Positions 15,349 to 23,790 of a DNA stretch of 34,568 bases are shown in pieces. The stretch comes from Acholeplasmataceae bacterium (GTDB lineage: Bacteria > Bacillota_I > Bacilli_A > Izemoplasmatales > Hujiaoplasmataceae). Location of the stretch: positions 1-34,568 of the forward strand of contig JAAYZB010000087.1 of assembly GCA_012515085.1 (NCBI GenBank), given 5' to 3'. Each line of letters opens with the position of its first letter. The stretch's first letter is position 1. Under the pieces are notes generated by a model that worked only from the letters and a program-made list of their open reading frames with translations, had not been told where the DNA came from and did not search any database. The position numbers were made by a program, and so were the translations under genes.

Positions 15349-16652
15349 GTTGTCACCTCAATAATGGCATCACCCAATAAATCATAGCCAATTGCTTCTT
15401 TGATCTGAACCGGGACAATTCTCCCGATTTCTAAAGGGATTCGGGACTGAAACACAAGATTCCCATCGATGTCATCCGGCGCAAAAGCCTCACTACGACC
15501 ATAATAAAACAAGGTCTCAGAATCAAATACTTCCACCAAGGTATGGTGTACTTTTCCGATCTGCTGGCGACTTTTCTTACGACTGATTTTCTTTTGTAAC
15601 CGCATGAGCCGATCATAACGGGATAATCCTTCTTCTTCAGATATACGGCCAGGAAAATCGATGGCTGGGGTGTCTTCTTCCGGTGAATAGATAAAAGCTC
15701 CCAACCGATCAAATTCCACTCTTTCGACAAATTCAAGAAGTTCCTGAAACTCCGCTTCGGTTTCTCCTGGAAAAGCGACGATCAGCGTGGTACGCAAGGT
15801 CGCTTCGGGCATGACCGACCGAATGTTGGCGATTTGTTCGAGTAATCGTTCTTTGCTCCCTCGTCGATTCATTTGTTTTAAGATTCGATTGACACAGTGT
15901 TGAATTGGAATATCGAAATACTTGGCGATGCGAGGATTTTTTTCCATTGTAAGTAATAATTCATCGGTAAGAGAATCCGGGTATAAATATAATGCTCGAA
16001 CAAGAAAAATCCCGGGAATGCGACTGACCCTTTCCAGCAATTTAGCCAAATTCCATCCCCCTGGCAAATCCGTTCCATACCGCGAAGTATCTTGACTGAT
16101 CAAATTGATTTCCTTCGCCCCTTGTTGGACTAATCGTTCACATTCAGCAATAATGTCTTCGGCTTGACGTGACTGATATTTTCCGCGAATCAAAGGAATC
16201 GCACAATATGTACAACGATTATCGCATCCATCACCAATTTTGACATAAGGGGAATAAGGCGATCCTGTTAACAAGCGTGTTTCAAACGCCAAAGGCAGAT
16301 GCTTCAATTTATCTTCCCGAAGTGTCTTTGCAAGAATCAAATGGATTTTTGGATACTCTCTCAAGGTGATCACTCGATCAATAAAGGGCATCTCTTTTAG
16401 CAACTTCTCTTTGTAGCGTTGCGCATAGCAGCCACATACGATCAATTTTTTACCGTATTGGTGCATCTCCATTATCGCATCGAGTGTCTCTTTTTTCGCA
16501 CTTTCAATGAAGCCGCAGGTATTGATAATGATGGCGTCAGCCAATTCGGGCTGATCGACGAGTTCAATCCCAGCTGATTTCAAAATTCCTAAGATCATTT
16601 CTGAATCCACAAGGTTTTTTGCACAACCTAAAGCGATAAAACCCACTTTCAT
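15345..16652 (-). CDS. rimO: Ribosomal protein S12 methylthiotransferase
   Basis: Radical-SAM enzyme that methylthiolates an Asp of ribosomal protein S12; 435 residues, standard length. The N-terminal UPF0004 domain has C10 (LGCAKNLVDSEMI), C46 (NTCGFIESA) and C75 (VCGCYAQRY), the ligands of the auxiliary 4Fe-4S cluster. The radical-SAM cluster motif is C143-x3-C147-x2-C150 (DGCDNRCTYCAIPLIRG). CAKNLVDSE distinguishes RimO from MiaB. A C-terminal TRAM domain follows (about 365-435). It overlaps manA upstream and popT downstream by four bases each. GAGGA precedes the ATG by seven bases. Confidence 0.96.
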   Translation of the reverse strand: MKVGFIALGCAKNLVDSEMILGILKSAGIELVDQPELADAIIINTCGFIESAKKETLDAIMEMHQYGKKLIVCGCYAQRYKEKLLKEMPFIDRVITLREYPKIHLILAKTLREDKLKHLPLAFETRLLTGSPYSPYVKIGDGCDNRCTYCAIPLIRGKYQSRQAEDIIAECERLVQQGAKEINLISQDTSRYGTDLPGGWNLAKLLERVSRIPGIFLVRALYLYPDSLTDELLLTMEKNPRIAKYFDIPIQHCVNRILKQMNRRGSKERLLEQIANIRSVMPEATLRTTLIVAFPGETEAEFQELLEFVERVEFDRLGAFIYSPEEDTPAIDFPGRISEEEGLSRYDRLMRLQKKISRKKSRQQIGKVHHTLVEVFDSETLFYYGRSEAFAPDDIDGNLVFQSRIPLEIGRIVPVQIKEAIGYDLLGDAIIEVTT

Positions 16653-17590
16653 CGCTCATTCCTCAATTTGAATGCGTGTAATAGTGATGCTTTCCCCTTC
16701 ATCTGAACAGCATCGACTTTCCAAGGAATTATAAACGCGTCTCCTTTTTTGAAGGGCAATTGTTGGACGGTTCCTTCTCCTTCTAGCACAACAAAAAGAG
16801 AAGTGGATTTCTCCTTATTAGTCCAGAGTAAAGACGAAGATATCGTCCACTTTTCAACGGTAAAAAAGGGCGATGTCACAAGTCGAACTATACCTTGAGA
16901 ATTCGAATAATTGATAATGGAGATCGAGGGCGAAGGCACGGTTGTGACCGCAAGTGCCTGTTGGAGATGCAGTGGTCTTTTTCTCCCAAAAGTATCTTCA
17001 CGATCATAATCATATACTCGATATGTCACATCTGATGCTTGTTGGATTTCCACCAAGCGAACATGATCGCCGATCGCATGAAGCAACCCTGCGGGTATGT
17101 AGACAAAATCTCCTTTTTGAATCTTCACTTTTCTTAACAAGTTTTCATAATCGCCAATCTGGATCATTTCTGCCAGTTCGCTTTTCGTGTTTGCCGTATG
17201 GCCTAAAATCAAATAGGAATTCGGACCGGCTTCGGTCACATACCAGCATTCGGTCTTCCCCCGGCTGTTTTCCATTTTTTTTGCCTTGGCATCATCCGGA
17301 TGGACTTGAACTGATAATTTGGCTTGCGCATCAATCCATTTAACAAGCAAAGGAAACTCGGGGCTTTCAGAAAAGCCGAAATAATCTGGGTTCTCACGAA
17401 AACAATCCCGGAGGGTTTTCCCGGCATATTTCCCATTTTTGATGGTTGACGAGGCATTTTTCATTCCAGAAATCAGCCAAGCCTCGCCAATCGGTTGTGT
17501 GGATGACAAAGCGTTATAGAGGTGGCGGAGATGATCTCCGCCCCAAATGCGCTCATCCAAATGTGGTTCAAAAAACAAAATATCAGTCAT
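16649..17590 (-). CDS. manA: Mannose-6-phosphate isomerase, class I (short form)
   Basis: Zinc cupin enzyme interconverting mannose-6-P and fructose-6-P. The start at 17590 gives MTDILFFEPHLDERIWGG, which aligns with the Bacillus ManA start; GAGGG is nine bases upstream, while the ATG two codons earlier would have only three bases. The protein has 313 residues, typical of the short Bacillota form. Zinc ligands are expected at Q95/H97 (SVQVHPDDA), E114 (KTECWYV) and H171 (PAGLLHAIG); the catalytic Arg191 lies in DVTYRVYDYDR. First gene of the operon manA-rimO-popT-M20-amidohydrolase, with its own promoter. Confidence 0.95.
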   Translation of the reverse strand: MTDILFFEPHLDERIWGGDHLRHLYNALSSTQPIGEAWLISGMKNASSTIKNGKYAGKTLRDCFRENPDYFGFSESPEFPLLVKWIDAQAKLSVQVHPDDAKAKKMENSRGKTECWYVTEAGPNSYLILGHTANTKSELAEMIQIGDYENLLRKVKIQKGDFVYIPAGLLHAIGDHVRLVEIQQASDVTYRVYDYDREDTFGRKRPLHLQQALAVTTVPSPSISIINYSNSQGIVRLVTSPFFTVEKWTISSSLLWTNKEKSTSLFVVLEGEGTVQQLPFKKGDAFIIPWKVDAVQMKGKASLLHAFKLRNER

Positions 17591-17624
17591 CTTCATGCAC
17601 CCTCAATGGTTTGTGATACGTCAT

Positions 17625-17653
17625 ATTATATCCTCTTTACATAGAAATGAAAA
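17625..17653 (-). promoter_or_regulatory. Promoter of the manA operon
   Basis: Minus-strand TTTTCA (plus 17648-17653), 17-base spacer, TATAAT (17625-17630). No cre-like operator was recognised. Confidence 0.72.
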
Positions 17654-17684
17654 GTCAAAACCTGGTTTGATTATGCCTTATGAT

Positions 17685-17711
17685 AAAAAAAAGAGGATAC
17701 AATATCCTCTT
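17685..17711 (-). terminator. Intrinsic terminator of the ABC transporter operon
   Basis: Minus-strand stem AAGAGGATA/TATCCTCTT (plus 17691-17699 and 17703-17711), TTG loop, then a T8 tract. The stop codon of the ABC gene (17710-17712) overlaps the stem. Confidence 0.88.
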
Positions 17712-19599
17712 AAACCAATGGTTTTAAAAACTGACTTTGATATAGCTCGTAATATGCGCCTTTTTTCGCTAGCAACTCCAGATGATTCCCCTGTTCGACA
17801 ATGTCGCCGTTCTCCATGACCAAAATAACCGATGCTCGCTTGATGGTGGACAAGCGATGAGCAATCACGAAACTGGTGCGTCCTTGAATCATGAAATCCA
17901 TCGCGTTTTGAATATAGGCCTCCGTCCTTGTATCGACGGATGATGTGGCTTCATCTAAAATCAGGATCTTTGGATCATACAAGATTGCGCGGGCAATCGT
18001 CAATAGTTGTTTTTGCCCTTGGCTCATATTCGAAGCATCTTCCGAAAGAATCGTGTCATACCCGTGAGGGAGAGTTTCAATAAAGTGATGAACATGGGCT
18101 TGTTGGCAGGCTTTTGTCACTTCTTCAAGCGTTGCGTTTTCTTTCCCATAAGCTACATTCTCTCGAATCGTGCCCGAAAAGAGCCAAGTGTCCTGCAACA
18201 CCATACCAAAGAGTTTCCGAAGTTCTTGACGGCTGACATCTGTGGATTTGATTCCATCAATTCGAATTTCGCCGTCTTTGATCTCATAAAATCGCATCAG
18301 CAAATTGACTAAGGTGGTTTTCCCAGCGCCGGTCGGTCCCACAATAGCGATTTGTTTACCGGGCTCAACAACCAAATTTAAATGCTTGATTAACTGATGA
18401 TCCGGTGTATAGGAAAACTCAACATCCTGAAAATCAACGGCACCTAAAAAGTGATCTTCGTCAAAGTGCTCCAACCGGCTTTCCAGTACCTCTTCGTCTT
18501 CATCCAGTAAATTGAAGATTCGTTCTGCTCCAGCAATCGAGGCCTGCATCAGGTTGATCATATTGGCCAGGTTTAAAATCGGATTCATAAAACGTCGATG
18601 ATACGTGACGAAAATCGTGATGTCACCAATCAACAGTGGATTGACCGCTCCGGCCAAGATGCCCCCAATGACGACGATTAGAACATAACCGATGTTGCTG
18701 ATAAACTCCATGATCGGTCGAATTAGACCACTCAAAAATTGAGCAAATTTCATTTCATTCGCCAACCGACCATTGATGGAGGAAAACTTCTCAAAAGCAT
18801 CGTCTTCTCTTCCGAATAGTTTGACGATATGGTGAGCCGTATACATTTCTTCAATGTAGCCATTGAGATTTCCTAATTCATCTTGTTGCCTTTTAAACCG
18901 TTTTTGCGAGCGCTTTGCGATAAACGTTGTGGTCAAGATATAAAGCGGCAATATCCCGATGGTAATCAACGTAAGTTTCCAAGAGATGACAAACATCATG
19001 ATGATGACACCAATAATTGTCAAAAAGGATTGAATCACGGAAATCAAACTTTGTTGGATCGACCCCGTCACTGCATCCACATCGTTAGTAAACACCGACA
19101 AAATGTTTCCTGTTTGATTTGAATCAAAAAAACGAATGGGCAATCTTTCGAGTTTTTCGCGAAGTTTGTTACGAAAATTCTTTCCAATCTCAGCGCTGAC
19201 GTAATTTCCAAATAGATGAGCAACCAGTTCCATGATAAACGTCAATAAATAGAGCGAAAGCGTCAAGATAAACAAGTTTTGAATCAAAGATATTCCCGCT
19301 GTTCGATCCGCTGTACCATCGATGATTTCCTGCAACGCGTTTAAGATTTGCCGAGTAAAGTTCGGTGTAATGACACTGATAATCGTCACTGCCACCGTCG
19401 CAATCATCATAATTACCAATAATGCCAGTTGTGGACGTAGAAAGCGGACAAGCCGTTTCAATGTTCCTTTGAAATCTTTCGCTTTTTCCATCGCTATTCC
19501 CAGTGGCATTCCGCCACCCGGACCATGACCACCGCGACGAGGTCCAACTCTTCTGGGAGGAGTTGAATGAGAAACTTGCGATTTGGGATCGTTTTTCAT
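17710..19599 (-). CDS. ABC exporter half-transporter (consensus ATPase subunit)
   Basis: 629 residues, type IV exporter fold: a Pro/Gly-rich cytoplasmic N-tail (PPRRVGPRRGGHGPGGG), six transmembrane helices (about 55-325) and an ATPase domain. Walker A is GPTGAGKTT (421-429), Q-loop VLQDTW, signature MSQGQ (525-529, non-canonical), Walker B ILILDEATS with catalytic Glu550, and H-loop IAHRLS with His581. Paired with the upstream gene, whose Glu and His are altered, this forms the asymmetric heterodimer seen in LmrCD and TM287/288. The ATG at 19599 has GAGGAGG upstream and overlaps the partner's TGA (ATGA); a longer in-frame start at 19653 lies inside the partner gene and is rejected. Likely a drug or lipid exporter under MarR control (inference). 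Confidence 0.93.
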   Translation of the reverse strand: MKNDPKSQVSHSTPPRRVGPRRGGHGPGGGMPLGIAMEKAKDFKGTLKRLVRFLRPQLALLVIMMIATVAVTIISVITPNFTRQILNALQEIIDGTADRTAGISLIQNLFILTLSLYLLTFIMELVAHLFGNYVSAEIGKNFRNKLREKLERLPIRFFDSNQTGNILSVFTNDVDAVTGSIQQSLISVIQSFLTIIGVIIMMFVISWKLTLITIGILPLYILTTTFIAKRSQKRFKRQQDELGNLNGYIEEMYTAHHIVKLFGREDDAFEKFSSINGRLANEMKFAQFLSGLIRPIMEFISNIGYVLIVVIGGILAGAVNPLLIGDITIFVTYHRRFMNPILNLANMINLMQASIAGAERIFNLLDEDEEVLESRLEHFDEDHFLGAVDFQDVEFSYTPDHQLIKHLNLVVEPGKQIAIVGPTGAGKTTLVNLLMRFYEIKDGEIRIDGIKSTDVSRQELRKLFGMVLQDTWLFSGTIRENVAYGKENATLEEVTKACQQAHVHHFIETLPHGYDTILSEDASNMSQGQKQLLTIARAILYDPKILILDEATSSVDTRTEAYIQNAMDFMIQGRTSFVIAHRLSTIKRASVILVMENGDIVEQGNHLELLAKKGAYYELYQSQFLKPLV

Positions 19600-21437
19600 A
19601 CCAATTCCTCCTCGCTTAATTGTGATAGGGCTATCTCGCGATAGACATCGCAATTTTGAATCAATTCCCGATGTGTTCCAATTCCCACGATCCGACCTTC
19701 GTGAAAGACAATAATCTTATCAGCATCCATGATGGTACCGATTCGTTGGGCGACAATCAAAACCGTCGCATCTTTTATTTCCGAACGAAGTGCCAACCTT
19801 AAAGCCGCATCCGTCTTAAAATCCAAAGCGGAAAAACTATCATCAAACACATAGATTGGCGAGCGACGAACCAACGCCCGCACGATTGACAACCGCTGTT
19901 TTTGTCCACCGGAAAAATTCACTGCACCTTGTTCAACAACCGCTTCATATCTTTGATCAATCGCTTCGATAAAATCATCTGCTTGCCCGATTCTTACGGC
20001 TTTTTCGATTTCTTCTTCCGTAGCATCGGGATTACCATAAGTAATGTTCTCACGGATTGTCCCCGAAAACAATGTCGCTTTTTGAGGAACAAACCCGATC
20101 AGCGAACGGAGTTTTTTTAGTGACAACTGGCGAATGTCAACGCCATCAATCTTGATTTCTCCACAAGTGACATCAAAGAAGCGTGGCAATAGATTGATCG
20201 TCGTCGATTTTCCCGATCCAGTGGAACCAATTAGCGCCACCACTTCACCTGGAGATGCACTAAAAGAAATATGCTCAAGCACATTCTTTTCAGCGTCATC
20301 ATACTTGAAACAAACATCGGAAAATTCAATCTCTCCCCGAAAATCCTGAGTATCATATTGTGGATCGCCGCTATCTTTGATTTTAATATCCGTTTCCAAG
20401 ACTTCCGACACCCGTTTTCCCGATACTTCTGCTCGGGGATACATGATAAAAGTAAACGTCAGCATTAACAAACTAAACATTATTTGAAAGGAGTATTGCA
20501 TCACCGCCGAAACATTCGCCAGTGCTTGATAATCACTCGATTGACTACCAAGAATCAGTCGATAAGCAAAAAAGATGACGGCTAAAATAACGATGCTAAA
20601 AACCAGATTGACTGCTGGATTCATAAATGCCAGAATATTACCGGTTTTCACCATGGTCTTAGTTAAGTCATTATTCGCTTCCTGAAAGCGATTGACTTCT
20701 TTATCCCCTTTATCAAACGCCCGAATCACTCGAACACCATTGATCCCTTCTCGGGTCACCAAAGTGATTTTGTCAATCTTTTTTTGCATCACCCGAAACA
20801 AGGGCAATGCAAGAATAAAGACGACAATGACTAAAATGGCGAGCACTGGGACTCCCCCAAATAAAACCTGGGTGAGTTCTTTGCTTTTGTTCCAACTCAG
20901 AATCAGAGCTCCGGTAAAAATAATGGGGATCCGAACCACCATGCGTAAAAACATGATCAGGAAATTTTGAATTTGAACGACATCATTTGTGGATCGAGTG
21001 ATCAGTGAAGATGTGCCAAATTGGTCTGTATCGGCCATTGAGAATTGGTTGACTTTGCGAAAAATATCGGCACGGATGCTTTTCCCAGTTAAACTAGAGA
21101 CCTTGCTGGAGAGATACATGAGCAAGATAGCTGCTCCCGTCGAGGCCAGCGTCACGATGGCCATCCAACCCCCATAATGTAATATGATATCCATGTCACT
21201 TTCTTGACCGATGATCCGACATGTATCTGGTGATGCGTTGATGTCGCAAAAATCGGTCGATACGAAGGCCTCGCTCGTAGGATCATACACTTCATAGATC
21301 GGTTTGATCCCTTCGCCAATCATCTTGCTCATGAAATCTGGCAATAATAACTGCCCCATTGCCGAAATGGCGACCAAAAACAATATGACTAGGACCGACA
21401 CCCAGTGCGGTTTTAAATATTTAAACATCCTTTTCAC
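19596..21437 (-). CDS. ABC exporter half-transporter (degenerate ATPase subunit)
   Basis: 613 residues with six transmembrane helices and one ATPase domain. The loop between helices 1 and 2 is long (about 45-85) and contains Cys64 and Cys73, which could form an external disulfide. Walker A is GSTGSGKST (404-412) and the signature is the canonical FSGGQ (508-512). Walker B ends FDDS, so the catalytic Glu is Asp533. The switch His is Gln564 (VAQRIGT). These are the hallmarks of the subunit forming the non-hydrolysing site of heterodimeric exporters. A GTG start at 21435-21437 is chosen because AGGAGG is nine bases upstream; the ATG at 21446 directly abuts that site. It overlaps the end of marR by 17 bases. 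Confidence 0.92.
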   Translation of the reverse strand: MKRMFKYLKPHWVSVLVILFLVAISAMGQLLLPDFMSKMIGEGIKPIYEVYDPTSEAFVSTDFCDINASPDTCRIIGQESDMDIILHYGGWMAIVTLASTGAAILLMYLSSKVSSLTGKSIRADIFRKVNQFSMADTDQFGTSSLITRSTNDVVQIQNFLIMFLRMVVRIPIIFTGALILSWNKSKELTQVLFGGVPVLAILVIVVFILALPLFRVMQKKIDKITLVTREGINGVRVIRAFDKGDKEVNRFQEANNDLTKTMVKTGNILAFMNPAVNLVFSIVILAVIFFAYRLILGSQSSDYQALANVSAVMQYSFQIMFSLLMLTFTFIMYPRAEVSGKRVSEVLETDIKIKDSGDPQYDTQDFRGEIEFSDVCFKYDDAEKNVLEHISFSASPGEVVALIGSTGSGKSTTINLLPRFFDVTCGEIKIDGVDIRQLSLKKLRSLIGFVPQKATLFSGTIRENITYGNPDATEEEIEKAVRIGQADDFIEAIDQRYEAVVEQGAVNFSGGQKQRLSIVRALVRRSPIYVFDDSFSALDFKTDAALRLALRSEIKDATVLIVAQRIGTIMDADKIIVFHEGRIVGIGTHRELIQNCDVYREIALSQLSEEELV

Positions 21438-21864
21438 TAGGGTCATCCTCCTGAAAGTACTGTCTTAAAGACATGGAAATTTTCTGATAAATCTGTTGTA
21501 GATCTTCTTGCTCTTTTTCCGTTAACATACTTTTGATCAGTTTGTCCCAAGCGGAAAAACCTTCTAGCACACTGAAAGCAATCTTTTCTCCTTCTGGCGT
21601 AATGCTGACCAAAAAGCCGCGTAGATCATCGGGATCGGCTTTTTTCTCTACCAAATGCCGTTTAGTTAACCGGGCTATCGCCCGTGTCGCGTGCGACTTG
21701 TGAAAGGGAGCATCCGCTACGATCGTACTCATTTTTGATTGTTTCTTGTGATTGATTTTTACCAAATACATGGCATCTGGATTATTTAAATCCAAGCGTT
21801 TCAAATAATCTTCCATAAATCGCGCTCGATACCGAGCGATTCGATGATCGACGTAACTAAACAT
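21421..21864 (-). CDS. MarR-family transcriptional regulator
   Basis: 147-residue winged-helix protein. The recognition-helix region FHKSHATRAIARLTKRHLVEKK (about 55-76) is followed by the wing DPDDLRGFLVSITPEGE, the classical MarR layout; flanking helices should form the dimer interface. It is the first gene of the operon marR-ABC-ABC and overlaps the next gene by 17 bases. A perfect 20-bp palindrome overlaps the -35 of its promoter, so it probably represses itself and the exporter until a ligand (perhaps an exporter substrate) binds. GAGGTG precedes the ATG by six bases. The Cys-free sequence argues against an OhrR-type thiol sensor. Confidence 0.92.
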   Translation of the reverse strand: MFSYVDHRIARYRARFMEDYLKRLDLNNPDAMYLVKINHKKQSKMSTIVADAPFHKSHATRAIARLTKRHLVEKKADPDDLRGFLVSITPEGEKIAFSVLEGFSAWDKLIKSMLTEKEQEDLQQIYQKISMSLRQYFQEDDPSEKDV

Positions 21865-21887
21865 GTCAACACCTCACAGATGGTTCA

Positions 21888-21916
21888 ATTATATCGCTAG
21901 TTAGTTGCGTTGTCAA
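21888..21916 (-). promoter_or_regulatory. Consensus sigma-A promoter of marR-ABC operon
   Basis: Minus-strand TTGACA (plus 21911-21916), 17-base spacer, TATAAT (21888-21893): a full consensus promoter, implying strong expression when not repressed. Confidence 0.93.
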
Positions 21917-21920
21917 CTAA
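21901..21920. promoter_or_regulatory. Palindromic operator, probable MarR binding site
   Basis: TTAGTTG, six bases, CAACTAA: a perfect 7-bp inverted repeat covering the -35 hexamer of the marR promoter. Half-site and spacing resemble known MarR-family operators. Binding by the adjacent MarR is inferred. Confidence 0.78.
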
Positions 21921-21954
21921 AAGAATGACTAGCTTTTGCTAGTCATTCTTTTTC
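21919..21954. terminator. Terminator after degV (long perfect stem)
   Basis: A 14-bp perfect stem AAAGAATGACTAGC/GCTAGTCATTCTTT (21920-21933 and 21938-21951) with a 4-base loop, T4 on the minus strand and T5 on the plus strand. The degV TGA (21943-21945) lies within the stem, and the structure abuts the marR operator. Confidence 0.82.
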
Positions 21955-22797
21955 GATGTATAGAATTCCGATCGTTCCTTTACCGCAGTGCGAGGAGATG
22001 ACGCATCCGGCAGCGGTTTCATATATATGTTTGATTTTTAAATTGTGTTTCGCAAGTTCCTGTTTGATATAAACCGCTTGCTCATCTGCCAGCGAATGTG
22101 TGATCATTAGGAAGTCTTCGTCCACTCGATCCTCAAGTTCCAATAATTCTCGAATCATCAAATCGATTCCAATTCGAATATTTCCCCTTGGTTTTTTTCC
22201 CACTGCCATCAACCCATTGTGAACCTTTATAATGGGTTTGATCCGCAACATGGTTCCCATGAAGGCAGACAAGGCGTTCAACCTTCCCCCTTTATAAAGG
22301 TACTCCAAGGTGTCGATCACAAACTGACTGCGTACGCGGGAGCGGATTGCTTCCAATTTTTTTACAATCATCTCAGCGGAATCGCCTTCGGAACGAAATT
22401 TGGCTGCTTTTAAGACCAATAGCCCAGAGCCACTCGAAAGATTTTGGGAATCTACAAGATGAATTTTGGTTGAATCCAGCATTTTTTTTGCGGTATTAGC
22501 GCTGGTAAGAGACGCCGAAAAGTTCCCGCCAATTCCTGTATAGATGATTTCATACCCTTCCGCTAAATATTCCTTGAAGACATTATAGAAATCTCCGGGA
22601 GATGCGGCTGCGGTTTTAGGTAAAAAGCCTTTTTTTTGAACCAGGTCATACATGTTTTTTGGATTGAGTTCAAATAGATCGCGATATGTTTCTTCTTTGA
22701 AGTTAACATATAATGGAACCATTGTTATTTGATGTGCTTCAATTAGATCTGGAGATAAGTCGCTGGTGGTATCGGTAATTAGTTTGATTTTGTGCAT
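21943..22797 (-). CDS. DegV family fatty-acid-binding protein
   Basis: 284-residue two-domain EDD/DegV-fold protein. The N-terminal signature KLITDTTSDLSPDLIEAHQI and VPLYVNF is typical, as are TAAASPGDF (binding-pocket loop) and YTGIGGNFSASLTSA. FVIDTLEYLYKGGRLNALSAF is the conserved C-domain entry. DegV/FakB proteins bind a fatty acid; FakB versions present it to the kinase FakA, which is not in this window, so the role (fatty-acid activation or storage) is inferred. The ATG at 22795-22797 has GGGGTGA upstream; a GTG three codons earlier falls inside that site. It is divergent from the fumarase genes. Confidence 0.92.
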   Translation of the reverse strand: MHKIKLITDTTSDLSPDLIEAHQITMVPLYVNFKEETYRDLFELNPKNMYDLVQKKGFLPKTAAASPGDFYNVFKEYLAEGYEIIYTGIGGNFSASLTSANTAKKMLDSTKIHLVDSQNLSSGSGLLVLKAAKFRSEGDSAEMIVKKLEAIRSRVRSQFVIDTLEYLYKGGRLNALSAFMGTMLRIKPIIKVHNGLMAVGKKPRGNIRIGIDLMIRELLELEDRVDEDFLMITHSLADEQAVYIKQELAKHNLKIKHIYETAAGCVISSHCGKGTIGILYIEKE

Positions 22798-22817
22798 AAC
22801 AGTCACCCCATGTGAGA

Positions 22818-22846
22818 ATTATAACGAAATTTATGGATAAAGTAAA
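22818..22846 (-). promoter_or_regulatory. Promoter of degV
   Basis: Minus-strand TTTACT (plus 22841-22846), 17-base spacer, TATAAT (22818-22823), about 20 bases from the start codon. Confidence 0.7.
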
Positions 22847-22908
22847 GAATATCACGCTTTTCGTTAACTTCTATTCTTCGATTCTTCATTGGAGTTGATG
22901 AAAGGACA

Positions 22909-22917
22909 TGATATAAT
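22909..22917 (+). promoter_or_regulatory. Extended -10 promoter of the fumarase genes
   Basis: TGATATAAT with a weak -35 (TTGGAG, 22889-22894, 17-base spacer). GAGGTG at 22925-22930 is the ribosome binding site. Confidence 0.7.
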
Positions 22918-22935
22918 GATGTTTGAGGTGGATTT

Positions 22936-23790
22936 ATGAAAACAATTAATCGCGATTCTCTCATTCAGACTGTCCGGAACATGGTTATCCAAGCCGCCAC
23001 TATTTTGAATCCTTTAGTGATTCAGAAACTGAAAGATGCTGAAAAACAGGAAACATCCAGTCTGGCTAAAAATGTCCTAAAATCCATTTGTGATAATGCG
23101 GCTATTGCCAAGAATGATAACATCCCTATGTGCCAAGACACTGGAGTCGCAGTCTTTTTTCTTCATATTGGAAATGAACTATTTTTCCCCTATTCCTTAT
23201 ATGAAGCAATTCAAGAAGGTACTCGTCAAGGATATCTTGATGGATACTTAAGAAAATCTGTGGTAGCACATCCCTTAGAACGAATCAATACAAAAGACAA
23301 TACTCCTGCGATTATTCATACAGAACTCGCGATGGGAGATACCTTGGATATTTGTTTCGCAGCCAAGGGAGCCGGCAGTGAAAATATGAGTCGACTTACG
23401 ATGTTGACACCGGCGGATGGTGAAAAAGGCGTGAAAGATTTTGTATTAGAAACAATTCGTTTAGCCGGAGGAAAACCTTGCCCTCCGATCATCGTCGGTA
23501 TCGGCATTGGCGGCAATTTTGAGAAATGTGCCTACTTGGCAAAAACAGCGCTCATGCGCCCGCTGGATGATGAAGCCGCTAATCCGATAGATCGAAGACT
23601 TGAAAATGAATTACTGGAAGCCATCAACGCTTTAGGAATCGGTCCAATGGCCTTTGGTGGCAAGACAACTTGCCTTCAAGTCAAAGTCAATTCGTATCCT
23701 TGTCACATCGCCTCTTTACCGGTTGCGGTCAATATTCAATGTCATGCGGCCAGAGAAACTCACGTCATTCTAAAGGGGGAAGATTTGTGA
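22936..23790 (+). CDS. fumA: Class I fumarate hydratase, alpha subunit
   Basis: 284-residue alpha subunit of the oxygen-sensitive 4Fe-4S fumarase/tartrate dehydratase family, which interconverts fumarate and malate. Three conserved cysteines fit the cluster ligands: C66 (PMCQDTGVAVFF), C198 (IGGNFEKCAYLAKTAL) and C269 (NIQCHAARETH). SENMSRLTMLTPADG (148-162) is another family block. Its TGA overlaps the GTG of the beta-subunit gene, so the subunits are translated together. The two-gene arrangement is common in anaerobic Bacillota and suggests anaerobic or microaerobic life (inference). L(+)-tartrate dehydratase is the main alternative, since the families are hard to separate by motif. Confidence 0.92.
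   Translation: MKTINRDSLIQTVRNMVIQAATILNPLVIQKLKDAEKQETSSLAKNVLKSICDNAAIAKNDNIPMCQDTGVAVFFLHIGNELFFPYSLYEAIQEGTRQGYLDGYLRKSVVAHPLERINTKDNTPAIIHTELAMGDTLDICFAAKGAGSENMSRLTMLTPADGEKGVKDFVLETIRLAGGKPCPPIIVGIGIGGNFEKCAYLAKTALMRPLDDEAANPIDRRLENELLEAINALGIGPMAFGGKTTCLQVKVNSYPCHIASLPVAVNIQCHAARETHVILKGEDL

Noticed and set aside
19600-19653. N-terminal extension of the downstream ABC subunit
   Set aside because: It lies within the coding region of the partner gene and lacks a ribosome binding site, while the ATG at 19599 has GAGGAGG.
23670-23786. Longer start for the fumarase beta subunit
   Set aside because: The extra 39 residues lie wholly inside the alpha gene, have no similarity to the family, and the GTG at 23787 has a good ribosome binding site and overlaps the alpha stop.
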